Of a stretch of DNA of 64,000 nucleotides, positions 53,354-63,800 are shown piece by piece. Both the position numbers and the translations under genes were made by a program. Source of the DNA: Chryseobacterium cheonjiense (GTDB taxonomy: Bacteria > Bacteroidota > Bacteroidia > Flavobacteriales > Weeksellaceae); contig NZ_JABBGF010000001.1 of assembly GCF_012927265.1 (NCBI RefSeq), positions 1,424,502-1,488,501 of the forward strand, read 5' to 3'. The notes beneath the pieces were generated by a model, which saw nothing but the letters and a program-made list of their open reading frames with translations, was not told the DNA's origin and made no database searches. How positions within the stretch are numbered: the stretch's first letter is position 1; every line of letters starts with the position of its first letter.

Positions 53354-54175
53354 ATGACCGAAAAGCAATTGAAAATCCGGCAACAGGCGTTTGCATTGAG
53401 TGTTTGCACAATAGTATTCATGGTTGTCTACAACCTCTGCACCTGGCATGCTGTTTCGTCAGAGAATTTTACATCATTTACTTTTGACTTCGAGAGATCA
53501 ATTCCGTTCGTGCCTCTGTCGATCATTCCTTATATGGCAAGCGGATTTTTTTTCTGCCTCGTATTTTTTTCGTGTAAAAATAAATATCAGCTAAAAATAG
53601 TAACATGGAGAATGCTTTTTGTAATAATCATTGCAGGGATATTTTTTATGGCAGTTCCTTTACGGTTTTCATTGACGAAACCTGAAGTGTCCAACAGTAT
53701 CCTGAATCTTCCTTTTTCGTTTTTAAATACTTTCGATTCGCCGTTTAACCAGTCACCGTCGCTGCATATTACTTTTGCCTTTATATTCTGGTCGGTGTTT
53801 AAAGATCTTTCGAGGTGGCGTATTTTCTTATTGATCTGGCTTGTCCTTTTGGGGATTTCAACTTTGACTACGTATCAGCATCATGTTATTGATATCTTAA
53901 CCGGAGCTATTCTTGCGCACGTTAGCTTTATACTCATTCCTTACCGCAAGAAGGATCCAAAATACCGAAGCTGCTGGCTGGCAAATTATTATTTCCTGTC
54001 GGGATGGATCCTTATTTTAGCGGCTTTATTGCTTCATAAATACTTTATATCTGAAGGGTTAATTCTTTTTTTACCTGCGCTGTTAACGTTTGTGATCGGT
54101 TACTGTTACCAAAAAGATATGCGTATTGTATCTGAACTGATGGTAACCGTAAAACAAAGCATTCGCCAGTCCTGA
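53354..54175 (+). CDS. PAP2-superfamily membrane phosphatase
   Basis: A 273-residue protein with six or more membrane helices. The PAP2 motif parts are PFNQSPSLHITFAFIFW near residue 135 (Ser and His) and LTTYQHHVIDILTGAILAH near residue 178, with the catalytic His and Asp. Such enzymes dephosphorylate membrane lipids such as phosphatidate or undecaprenyl diphosphate. The family is usually involved in envelope lipid turnover. It stands alone. The preceding 190-base gap shows no clear promoter. Confidence 0.88.
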   Translation: MTEKQLKIRQQAFALSVCTIVFMVVYNLCTWHAVSSENFTSFTFDFERSIPFVPLSIIPYMASGFFFCLVFFSCKNKYQLKIVTWRMLFVIIIAGIFFMAVPLRFSLTKPEVSNSILNLPFSFLNTFDSPFNQSPSLHITFAFIFWSVFKDLSRWRIFLLIWLVLLGISTLTTYQHHVIDILTGAILAHVSFILIPYRKKDPKYRSCWLANYYFLSGWILILAALLLHKYFISEGLILFLPALLTFVIGYCYQKDMRIVSELMVTVKQSIRQS

Positions 54176-54243
54176 AATAGAGGACCCTCATGACAGATCA
54201 AATAAATATCAAAAAACTGATTGTGTTTATGAATAGAGTTCTT

Positions 54244-56127
54244 TTATTTTTTATGTTTATATACTACATTTCCGCCCAGCCAGGTTTCTTCTACTGTAAT
54301 ATTGCGCATATTCATGCTGATTTTATCCTTAGCCATACTTAACGGATCTTCTGCAAGGATGATGAAATCTGCAAAATGGCCTTTAGGTAAAGAGCCCGCC
54401 CATTTTTCGGCATAGCATTGCCACGCTGCATCGTAAGTAGCTGCACGCAGAGCCTCTTCGGGCGTCAGACATTCATCTGCATTAAGCACAGGAGGGAAGT
54501 CATATCCCGGCGGATGCGCTTCCATGACACGTGTAATAGACTGTTCCATCATTCTTAACGGGCCAATTGGGGTCACGGTATGATCGCTGTGAAGAGAGAT
54601 TCTTAATTTCTTATCAAGGGCAGATTTGCAGAGATCCAGCATATTTACCTTTTCATTGCCATCCAGTTGCTGGCCTTTGAAGATAATATCCTTAAAAACG
54701 AATCCCCAATAGCCGACATGGCCTATTAAAAAACTCGGCGAGATGCCTAATTTTGCCATTTCATCAAGCTGCTTCCGTTCGCTGAATAAAGAGCAATGCT
54801 CAATGCGGTTGCGGAGTGGGCTTCCTGTATGTGATTTAAGTGCATTACGGTATGCATTTAGAGTAAGAGTCACGGCTTTGTCGCCGTTGGCATGAACCAT
54901 AATAGGCCAGCCTTTATCAATCATGATTGATTTGATCAATTCGGAATAAGCCTTGGGTGACTTGAAATCAAAAATACCTGCTTTATGCGTTTCCGGTGGA
55001 CAGGCATAATCTTCCGACTGATAACCCGTGAGTCCCTGATTCGAACCGTCTGAAACTACTTTTACGTGCCCGAAATAAAGATCGCTGTATTTTTCGGTGG
55101 CTTTGTATCGGGGTAAATGAGGAAGTTCTGTTGACGTTTCGCAATATCTGGCGCCGCCCAATCTTATGGGCAATACTCTTGAATTTACATAGGGTTTGAG
55201 ATAATCAAGATATTCTTTATTCAGGATCGCGTCATACATAGACGTTACTCCTCGTGAGTTGGCTTCGGCAAAAAAAGCATCGAGATTTTTACTCATGTTT
55301 TCTTTTGCTAATTTCATTATCTGTGGTTTGAATGTGCTGAAGGCATACAAAAGACCTTTCTCTTCCTGCAGCAAACCACGGCCTTTTTGCTCAAATTCTT
55401 TTTCTGTGGTATATCCATCTTTTTTGAGTTGAGCTTTGTTTTTCTGATAGACCTTAGAAATTGCAGGGCTGTTTATATACACCGTATGTCCGGACGCGCT
55501 GATGACCATGATGGGTATGGTTGTGCTTACATCGTTTAAAAACGTATAGTCAATGTTTTTGAAATTATCCTTGGAGTAAGGTGTCAGCAAAGCGGGATCT
55601 AAACCATTTGCCAATAATACGGCATCATCGGATTCCGGAGGCAGGTTGGCCTTTAGTGCTTCCTTCACCCAGTTTTTGTCATAACCCTGTCTGATGTTTT
55701 GACCGTCAAAAGGGCCTACATCTAAAAAAGAAGCCATAAGACCGGAAAAAACCACGTGGATATGGGGTTCGAAAAGGCCGGGCAGGAGGGTCTGTCTGGA
55801 TTTGAGTTTCCTTACAGTATATTCATCTTTGAAACGGGCATCCATTTCTCCTATCACGAAGGAAAAACTGCCGGTAGCGACCACCCGGCCTTCAGCAAAA
55901 CCTATGGCTTCCACCATATCGGCATTGCCGTCTATCATTGGCCTGATAATGCCGCCTGTAAATACAACAGGTGCGGGCTGTACAGCTTCAGGTTTCTTGT
56001 CAGGCAGGCCTGCTGTCATTAGTGCCAGGTTTTCCGGCCCGAAAAGATCTTCTTTTAATAAGGTAACAACGGGATTGGTGCATGCGCAAAAACACATGTG
56101 ACCGTGCTCGTGAGAGTGTTCTGTCAT
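54244..56127 (-). CDS. YtcJ-like amidohydrolase with Cys/His-rich N-terminal tail
   Basis: A 627-residue protein related to the one at 17530-19419. Metal-site parts include LLPGLFEPHIHVVFSG near residue 115, VHANGDKAVTLTL near residue 400, RIEHCSLFSERK near residue 430 and SLHSDHTVTPIGPLRMME. The N-terminal 16 residues MTEHSHEHGHMCFCACT are strikingly Cys/His-rich and precede the catalytic domain; the paralogue has its Cys/His-rich tail at the C-terminus. A metal-loading or redox-sensing tail is possible. No signal peptide. Transcribed alone. Substrate unknown. Confidence 0.88.
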   Translation of the reverse strand: MTEHSHEHGHMCFCACTNPVVTLLKEDLFGPENLALMTAGLPDKKPEAVQPAPVVFTGGIIRPMIDGNADMVEAIGFAEGRVVATGSFSFVIGEMDARFKDEYTVRKLKSRQTLLPGLFEPHIHVVFSGLMASFLDVGPFDGQNIRQGYDKNWVKEALKANLPPESDDAVLLANGLDPALLTPYSKDNFKNIDYTFLNDVSTTIPIMVISASGHTVYINSPAISKVYQKNKAQLKKDGYTTEKEFEQKGRGLLQEEKGLLYAFSTFKPQIMKLAKENMSKNLDAFFAEANSRGVTSMYDAILNKEYLDYLKPYVNSRVLPIRLGGARYCETSTELPHLPRYKATEKYSDLYFGHVKVVSDGSNQGLTGYQSEDYACPPETHKAGIFDFKSPKAYSELIKSIMIDKGWPIMVHANGDKAVTLTLNAYRNALKSHTGSPLRNRIEHCSLFSERKQLDEMAKLGISPSFLIGHVGYWGFVFKDIIFKGQQLDGNEKVNMLDLCKSALDKKLRISLHSDHTVTPIGPLRMMEQSITRVMEAHPPGYDFPPVLNADECLTPEEALRAATYDAAWQCYAEKWAGSLPKGHFADFIILAEDPLSMAKDKISMNMRNITVEETWLGGNVVYKHKK

Positions 56128-56288
56128 GTTAAAAAGTTTTATGGTTATTAAATGTAGTTTTCAGAATAAATTTAAAATAAATATTCTATTTAAACAATGA
56201 TTTTCGTGATTTTTTAAGAAAAATAGTTAAAATTTTTAATTAGTTTGAAATAATTTTATTAAAAGCTTTCGCGAAAACTTTTTTTTCT

Positions 56289-56296
56289 TAGTTTTG
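56289..56296 (+). promoter_or_regulatory. Bacteroidota-type -7 box upstream of the T9SS-protein gene
   Basis: TAGTTTTG matches TAnnTTTG exactly. The transcript would begin near 56303, giving a leader of about 169 bases before the gene at 56472. The 344-base gap 56128-56471 holds this box and the small ORF at 56325; I see nothing else. Confidence 0.5.
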
Positions 56297-56324
56297 TGAA
56301 TTAAACAACTAATAAACTATTACC

Positions 56325-56381
56325 ATGAAAAATCCAGGCTCTAATTTTCCCCATCCTATATTTCTACCGTATCTATTCTAG
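56325..56381 (+). other. Possible 18-codon leader ORF
   Basis: ATG at 56325 opens an 18-residue frame, MKNPGSNFPHPIFLPYLF, ended by TAG at 56379-56381. It lies 22 bases after the expected transcript start and 90 bases before the main gene. Five Pro and four Phe in 18 residues are unusual. A regulatory leader peptide is possible; chance cannot be excluded. Confidence 0.3.
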
Positions 56382-56471
56382 AAGTTTTTTAAGCTTCCTA
56401 TAAATTACATATTTACAAAAGATATCTCTGCCTCTTTCAGATAAGAGCAAAATAAAAAAACTACCATAACT

Positions 56472-57854
56472 ATGTTTAAACTTCTACGTACAAGAACTTT
56501 CATGTTTCTTATGTTTTCGTTTCCATTGTATGCTCATTCCCAATTGGTTGGTTCTGATGTGCAGATATGGGAAAAGATAAATCCTGCATCGCGTGATGCT
56601 GCCCGGTGCAAGGACGAAAACCTTCTGAATTTCCACTGCGGGATCAAAGACAAGCTGTTGAAAAAGTATATTAAATACAGCAGAGACAAAAGCCATACGC
56701 TGAGCCTGGTACATGCTTCAAAAGAGGACGAGCTGATTTGGGAAAATAAGGATAAAAATGTTTCTTTAGGCAATACCTTATACAGGAGAGAAAAAAAATC
56801 TAAAGAAATTGGTAAAAAGCCCAGCATTTTTTCATTTACCGCTACGGCAAATTCAAACAAAGAAAAATCTGATAGCCTAAAAATAAAGTTTGAAGATCAA
56901 AATCTGTATGAAATGATTTTCTTCCTGAAAAAGGCCAAAATAATGGATCTGAACAAAATACATTCTTATCTCTCCATAAAATACGGAATTTCTCTGGAAA
57001 AAGGCAAATATTACGGGAGTGACGGAAAAGTAATCTGGGATCCTGAAAAGCATGCAGCGTATAAACATCGGCCGACAGGATTGGGAAGGGATGATGGCAA
57101 TGAGCTTTACCAAAAACAGTCATCCAACCAGGTTGATTCTTTTCTTGCTATCGGAATCAATGAGATCAAAAGAACCAATTCGGATAATCCAACGGTCATT
57201 GAGAATAACAATTTTGTGATGTGGTCTGATGATAATAAGGCTATGTCATTAAAGCCTGAAAGAGATATTGATGTGCTGGAAAGGAACTGGGAGATCAGTT
57301 TTATCGGAAACAAAATTCCTAAGACAGGTTATCAGGTAAGAATTATCAAAGAAACGGTAAACCCTCGCTCCTTGCCGCTTTCCTACTGGATGCTGATTAA
57401 AAAAGATAATGGCGATATTAAAAAAATACCGGGGACTGAAAACGGTAATTTTATAACCTTTAATAAAGTAGATTTCTTAGATGCTTTTGATACGGGAGAC
57501 AAAACGTCTTTCACTTTTGCCGTAAGCCCTGTAAAAGACACTAAACCGGATACGCCAAACCATGATCCCAGATCCGGAAATGTATATAATGAAAAAGATC
57601 TTTCGCTGGATCTTACAAAGATAGCCCTGTATCCCAACCCGGTAAAGAAAGACCAAAATTTCACCATTGTTTTTCCACCGATGGAAAACCTGATCATTTC
57701 TATTTATGACGGGGGTGGACGGCTTATTGCCCTGGATAAGGTCAGCAGCAGTGCAAGGTCATATGTCAATCATCTTCCGCTCCAGAGTTCATACCTGGTC
57801 AACCTTACTCAGAACGGGAAAATCATAAAAACTTTCAAACTAATCGTAGAATAA
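56472..57854 (+). CDS. T9SS-sorted secreted protein, 460 aa
   Basis: A 460-residue protein with a signal peptide (TFMFLMFSFPLYAHS). The centre has the DUF8202-like pattern LNKIHSYLSIKYGISLEKG, then TGLGRDDGNELYQKQSSNQ and FLAIGINEI. The last 85 residues form a T9SS type A sorting domain: IALYPNPVKKDQNFTI, IISIYDGGGRLIALDK and the end LVNLTQNGKIIKTFKLIVE. It should be exported through the outer membrane by the type IX machinery and anchored or released at the surface. It lies eight bases before the giant SpvB-type gene, so the two are co-expressed. Confidence 0.88.
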   Translation: MFKLLRTRTFMFLMFSFPLYAHSQLVGSDVQIWEKINPASRDAARCKDENLLNFHCGIKDKLLKKYIKYSRDKSHTLSLVHASKEDELIWENKDKNVSLGNTLYRREKKSKEIGKKPSIFSFTATANSNKEKSDSLKIKFEDQNLYEMIFFLKKAKIMDLNKIHSYLSIKYGISLEKGKYYGSDGKVIWDPEKHAAYKHRPTGLGRDDGNELYQKQSSNQVDSFLAIGINEIKRTNSDNPTVIENNNFVMWSDDNKAMSLKPERDIDVLERNWEISFIGNKIPKTGYQVRIIKETVNPRSLPLSYWMLIKKDNGDIKKIPGTENGNFITFNKVDFLDAFDTGDKTSFTFAVSPVKDTKPDTPNHDPRSGNVYNEKDLSLDLTKIALYPNPVKKDQNFTIVFPPMENLIISIYDGGGRLIALDKVSSSARSYVNHLPLQSSYLVNLTQNGKIIKTFKLIVE

Positions 57855-57862
57855 CTTATACC

Positions 57863-60800
57863 ATGAAAATATACAGAAAACGGCTTCCTTTTACCAGGAA
57901 GTCATGCCTAATGTTGTGTTTCTTTGCCTGCATGTTCATATGTGCCAGCTTTACGAAACAGGACAGGCAAAAGGTTCGGTCTTTTAAACTCCGGATGATG
58001 GATAAATATGTCTACCATCCGACAGCAGAAGATATAGATTCAGCAGAAGATTCAGAAAAGGATCTCTCTAAGTATAATGCTTCTGGTGTCATTAAGGGCC
58101 TAAATAAAGAGAATTCTAAGACGGAATTTATTTCAAATGCGGCATTTTCGGAAAATAAAAAATCAGATAATATTTTTGATTCCGAAGAAAAGCAGGGAAC
58201 TATCGGCGAATTTTCGGATGATGAATCAGACGATGTATCCGATAATTTTTTCACGATTAATATTCCGGAAATAAACAAGCAGAATATCAAAGCATATTTA
58301 GTGTATGATCTTTTCGGATTGGATTCTTATCATTCAGTTTCAAGATCAATTAATAAAAATATTGCTTTCGGAGGAAACATTATTGTTGCTAGCAGTAAAT
58401 GGAACACTCAGAAGGAAGAGATTTCCTTAAATTCTTTGGAAAAAGGAAAAAATACAATTCTATTTACCTCTTCTCTGAATGGAGTAAAATATAAGGTACA
58501 AAATGTAAAAATTATTTTTGAAAATAATCTTAAACCTTCCGTTCATACTTCATCGTTGTTATCAGGCAATAAGCTTTATATTAAAGGTCTTGAAAGCGGA
58601 TCTGTACTTGTTAAAGACAAACCTGTATCTTCTGTAAAAGGAGAATATGAAACTTTAATTGAGCTTACGGAAGCGGATAAAGCAAAAGGTTTTGTGTCTA
58701 TTACCGATGCAAACGGAGCGAGAGACTATAAAATCCCTGCGAATAAATCTTCATTCAAAACTTTGAATGAAGAAAAATTTGCTCCTCTTGTCATTAATAT
58801 TTCAAAGGATGCAGGGTATACAGAATCGTATGAAAATTCAACCATTACGATTGAAAAAAATTCTGTAGAGAATAATGCTCAGGTTCAGGTTTTAAAGCTT
58901 AGAAAAAAAGATTATCCTGCTGTTTCCAGAGAAATTAAAAGCATGACTGTAAACTCCGGCGCATACCGTCTGGAAAGCCGTTCGGGAGAGTTTACAAAAA
59001 ATATGGTTTTCTCTTTTCCATATGATGAGAAGAAATTAGGCGCAAGATCTGCAAAAGAACTGAAAGCTTTTTATTTTGATTACACATCAAAAAAATGGAA
59101 AGTTGATCCTAGCAGTAAAGTAGATACGGAGAAAAAAGTAATTACTGTTGAGACAAAAGGTGATACCGATTATATCAACGGAGTTATTTCGGTTCCTGAA
59201 TCTTCACAGCTTGAGGCATTTACTCCTACAAGCATCAGCGGATTGAAAGCCGCAGATCCTACGGCAGGCTTACAATTGATGGATGTTCCTACAGCTACAC
59301 AGAAAGGAGATGCAAGCGTCAATTATCCGATTCGTGTTCCCGCTGGTTTGGGAGGGCTTCAGCCTTCATTATCAATAGGCTACAGCAGTACAGGAGGAAA
59401 CAGCTGGATGGGAGATGGCTGGAATATCAACGGATTGTCTTCCATTACCTTGGATACAAGATGGGGAACACCTGTTTTTAATGAAGAAAAAGAAACAGAG
59501 CTTTATTCTTTGGACGGAGAAATGCTTGTGTATCCCAACGAATATCTTCCTCACAGACATAATGATGTGAATGAAAACAACACCGCTATTACTACCGATA
59601 AACAGAACAGGTCTGATTATACCAATCCTAATGATGGTACAAAAAAACAGTTCTATTTAAGAAAAAATCATGATTTTACTCTTATTGAAAGAATAGGAAC
59701 AGCTCCAAGTAATTATACATGGAAAGTAACTTCTACTGATGGTACCAAAAGATACTATGGAGGTTCATCAGATTCAATGCTTTCGGGTTCGGGAGGAATT
59801 GTTCACTGGGGACTTCGAATGGTAGAAGATGCACACGGTAATAAAATGGAATTTACTTATTATAATGAATTTGCATCGGGAGCCTTTTTCCAGATTAAGA
59901 AAATTGAATATGGAAAAAATAAAGATTATAGTGTAAACTTCAATAAAGAAACAAGTATTACCAGACAGGATATCAATATCAATGCAAAACAAGGCGTTCC
60001 GAGATCTGAAGCTTTTCTGCTAAAGAATATTGAGGTTAAATACAAAACCGAGCTTATCAGAACCTATAAAATGGATTATATAAACGGAGAATTTTATAAA
60101 ACGCTATTGAAAAGAATTTATATCGTTCCCAATAATCCTTGTTCTACAACGCTTGCAAAAGCTGCTCAGGAAAATAAAGAACCCGAGGATAGTAAAGCAT
60201 CGACAAGTAAAGCACCTATAAGAGGTATGGACGACGGATCAGGGGGTAATGGCGGCGGTCCCGGAGGTATAGAACCGGCATGTAACGAGATCTCCGACAG
60301 CTATACGTTCGACTATTATAATGATGTAAAAGATGGATCGGGTAGTGTAAAGATATTTGGACCGGATACTGCTATTAATTTTCAGAATGCTTATAATGAT
60401 GAACCTTATTCAAATTTTGTAACAAGTTTAATCAAGCCTTCTAAGATCAATGGAAATATAAGTACCGAAACAGGGCTCAATATAAGAATTGCTGCGGGAT
60501 TAAATTTTTATACGCCTTCAAGTGCAGCCTACGGACATCTGATGTTCGGCTTCCCTTTTGGCAACTCCACTGCTAAAGCAAGAAATGCCCAGCAGCTAAT
60601 AGATTTCAATGGAGATGGGATTCAGGATATGATTTACAGAAATCCGAGTAGAGGACTGCTTCTAAGATCCGGAAAACTGGATGATCAGGGAAAATTAAGC
60701 TTTTCAGAGTCTAAGCCAATTGAAAACTATACCGGAGGTGACTTTTCCTACACGGAAACGAAGACCAAAAATAGGGGTTGGGATATGGGAGCAATAATTT

Positions 60801-63800
60801 ACAGTAAATCTGAAACAAATTCTACAACCCAAGGTTCTACAAAAACCTATTTGATTGATGCTAATTCAGATGGTCTGATGGATATTGTACATGACGGAGA
60901 AGTCTGGTTCAACAGATTTGATTTTGGTGCCAATACATCTTTCATGACAAAACATTCAGAATACACGGAGAATATGGTGGTAAAAGCAAAAGCCATACAG
61001 GCTCCTATCAAATGGTGTGGAGATATCGGCTCTGTACCGGACCCTTGTCCGGGAGAACCTGAACCTGATCCGATGGATGTTGGAGATGTTGTAAAAGTAT
61101 GGGTTGCACCTAGAGACGGATATGTGAAGTTTACAGATACTGTTTCAATTGCACCTACATTTGTTTCAGACCCATCTACTACTTTGTCAGATCAAATGTA
61201 TTATGGCGTAGAGATTAAAAATCCTACTCCTCAAACCTGGACTGTACCTGTTAGCTATGTTAATACAAGAATATATTTAAAACAGCTTTTAGCCACAGAC
61301 GCTCCTCAGAATATTGTGATCAACCGATATAATGATTATTATACTCAGATGCAAACTGTTCCTACGGATCCCAACTATGGTATCCCGAACGGTATTGACA
61401 ATCCTGACAGGTTATTTGTAAAAAGTGGTGAAAAAATTTACGTAAGACTGCACAAAAACAAAGTGAAAAATGTAGCGGTTAATTCAAACCCAACTATTAC
61501 TTACGTTGATCAGGTTACAGGAAATGAGATTCCTAATACTTTTGAATTGTCACAGGATCAGTTTCAGTTAAATAATGGCAATTATGAAAACAATTTTCTC
61601 TTAAACAATGCTATTGCGCCAATTCTTTTGGATGCTCCGGGAACAGTTACAATTAATGTATTATCTTTCAATCTGTCTGATTTATCAGATGATATAAAAT
61701 TTAGAATTGTAACTGAGGATGTAAACACGGGAGCAATTGTAGAGCTTATTACACCGGAAATTTATACCCCATCAAATTTAACAACTCAGGCACATACGCT
61801 AAATCTTACTGTTCATAATGGCGAAAAGTTCTATCTGAGATTCATTGTAGAATCTGATTCTTTTACAAATTTTGTTGCGACGAACTGGAGTGAAAAGCTT
61901 TATGTAAATTACCATGCCTCTGTTGCTTACAGTCCGACACCTATTGATATCGGGTTCTTAGGAATTCCAGAATATCCATCTTTTGTGGTAACTCAGTTAA
62001 AACCAAAACTTGATATTTATACTGTTCCACATATTGGTTTCTTTAATGAACCACATGATTTTAGCATCCAGATTAATAAGAATGTTACCAATTTTTCCAC
62101 TTTGTCGACAGGAAGCTTCTATTATGTTATAAAGAAAGGAAATCAGGTTCTTGCAAAAAGAAGAGTTCTTGTTTCTCCGGGTAACAGCACGCTTATAGAA
62201 CAGAATATGATCGACGGTTTAAATATTTCAGGACTGTCTCCAATTACCTTTTTTACAGGAAATCCTACCTTCGGATCTTTAGGTACCGATCATTTGGTAA
62301 CAGTTGAGGTGTACTGTAAGACTGGCGGAGATTATGAATTGTTTAATAAATATTCTGATTATTTTGCAGGAAAGCCATTCAATATTTATTATGATAGTGC
62401 AACGATGTATGGTACAACAACTGCAACTGCAGTAAATACTGCCATGTATAACACGAAATCGATGTTTTTTAACAACTGGGGGCAATTTTTATATAAACCG
62501 GGAGCTTTTGATAACTATTTGTATGGATGGCCTATCAGTTTGTCAGAATTTGCGACACCAACTACTCCTCAGAATACTTATTCTGCCTGTTTAAACATTC
62601 CGAATGTACAAAATAACTATGATGCTTTAGCCGATTGTATTTTAGCGACAACACCTGATCCTAATGCAGGAAATAGTACCGTATCGCAGATTATATCTCC
62701 TCTGAAGCCTCAATTTACAAGATACGGAAGACAAAGAGTTGAACGTTGGGTTGGTTCAGGACCTGAACAGTACTCATCAGGAGAAGCTTTCAAAACAGAT
62801 GATGAAGTTACCTATTTTACAGATCCTGTTCCTACGGTTCCTCTTGTAACACCAACCACCTACACTTCTGGACAGCTTTCAGTGGATACAAGTATGAAGG
62901 CAATCAGCAGGGATCAAAGAAGTAGTTCACATAATAAAACCCAGGGAGGAAGTTTAGGACCTGTAAGTGGAGGAAACTCGGAAACAACGCTTAACGGACC
63001 AAGTATCGAAACACAGACTTTCGCAGATATGAATGGAGACGGTTATCCTGATATGGTATATCCTTCATCAATGCAGTTTACTAATTCTACGGGAAGTTTA
63101 GAAGATATTCAGCTTGTTCCATATGGTGATTATCCTACGAATTCTTTAAGCTATATGAAAAGTAACTCGGCAGGTTTCTCCTACAATAGTCCTCCGGTAA
63201 CAGGCAGAATAGGAGCACATGGAGATAACGGAACATCTACTGAACCAGATACAGGAATGCCATGGTCAGGAAGTGCATCAGTAAGTGCAAGTCTTAATCA
63301 ATATTATAATTCATATGATGCAGGTTCAGGATTCTGGATGGATATTAATGGCGATGGGCTTCCTGATAGAGTAAGAGGAGGAAATACTCCTAATATGACA
63401 GTTGCTTTGAATTTAGGTAAAAGCCTGGGAGCAGATGGTACTTACCAAAATATGATTACTTATAAATCTCATCCGAAAGCAAGTTTCAGTATATCATTAG
63501 GTGCAGGATTAGGATCTTCGGCTAATCTTGGGGCGCTATCCAGCTTTGGTTTCGGTATCAGTGCAGGAGTAAGTGCGGGAGCTTCAACAGGAACAGCAGA
63601 TGTAGTATATGAAGATGTAAACAGTGACGGATTAATAGATATTCTTGAGGTTGCTTCCAATGGAGCTGCTACAGTGAGGTATAACCTTGGAAATCGTTTT
63701 GCTACAGGAGTACCGTTGATGAAGAGCGGGGGAGATATTGATTTTGCAGATGAAACAAGATCATTCAACGGATCATTCTCTTTCGGAGGAGATTATATGT

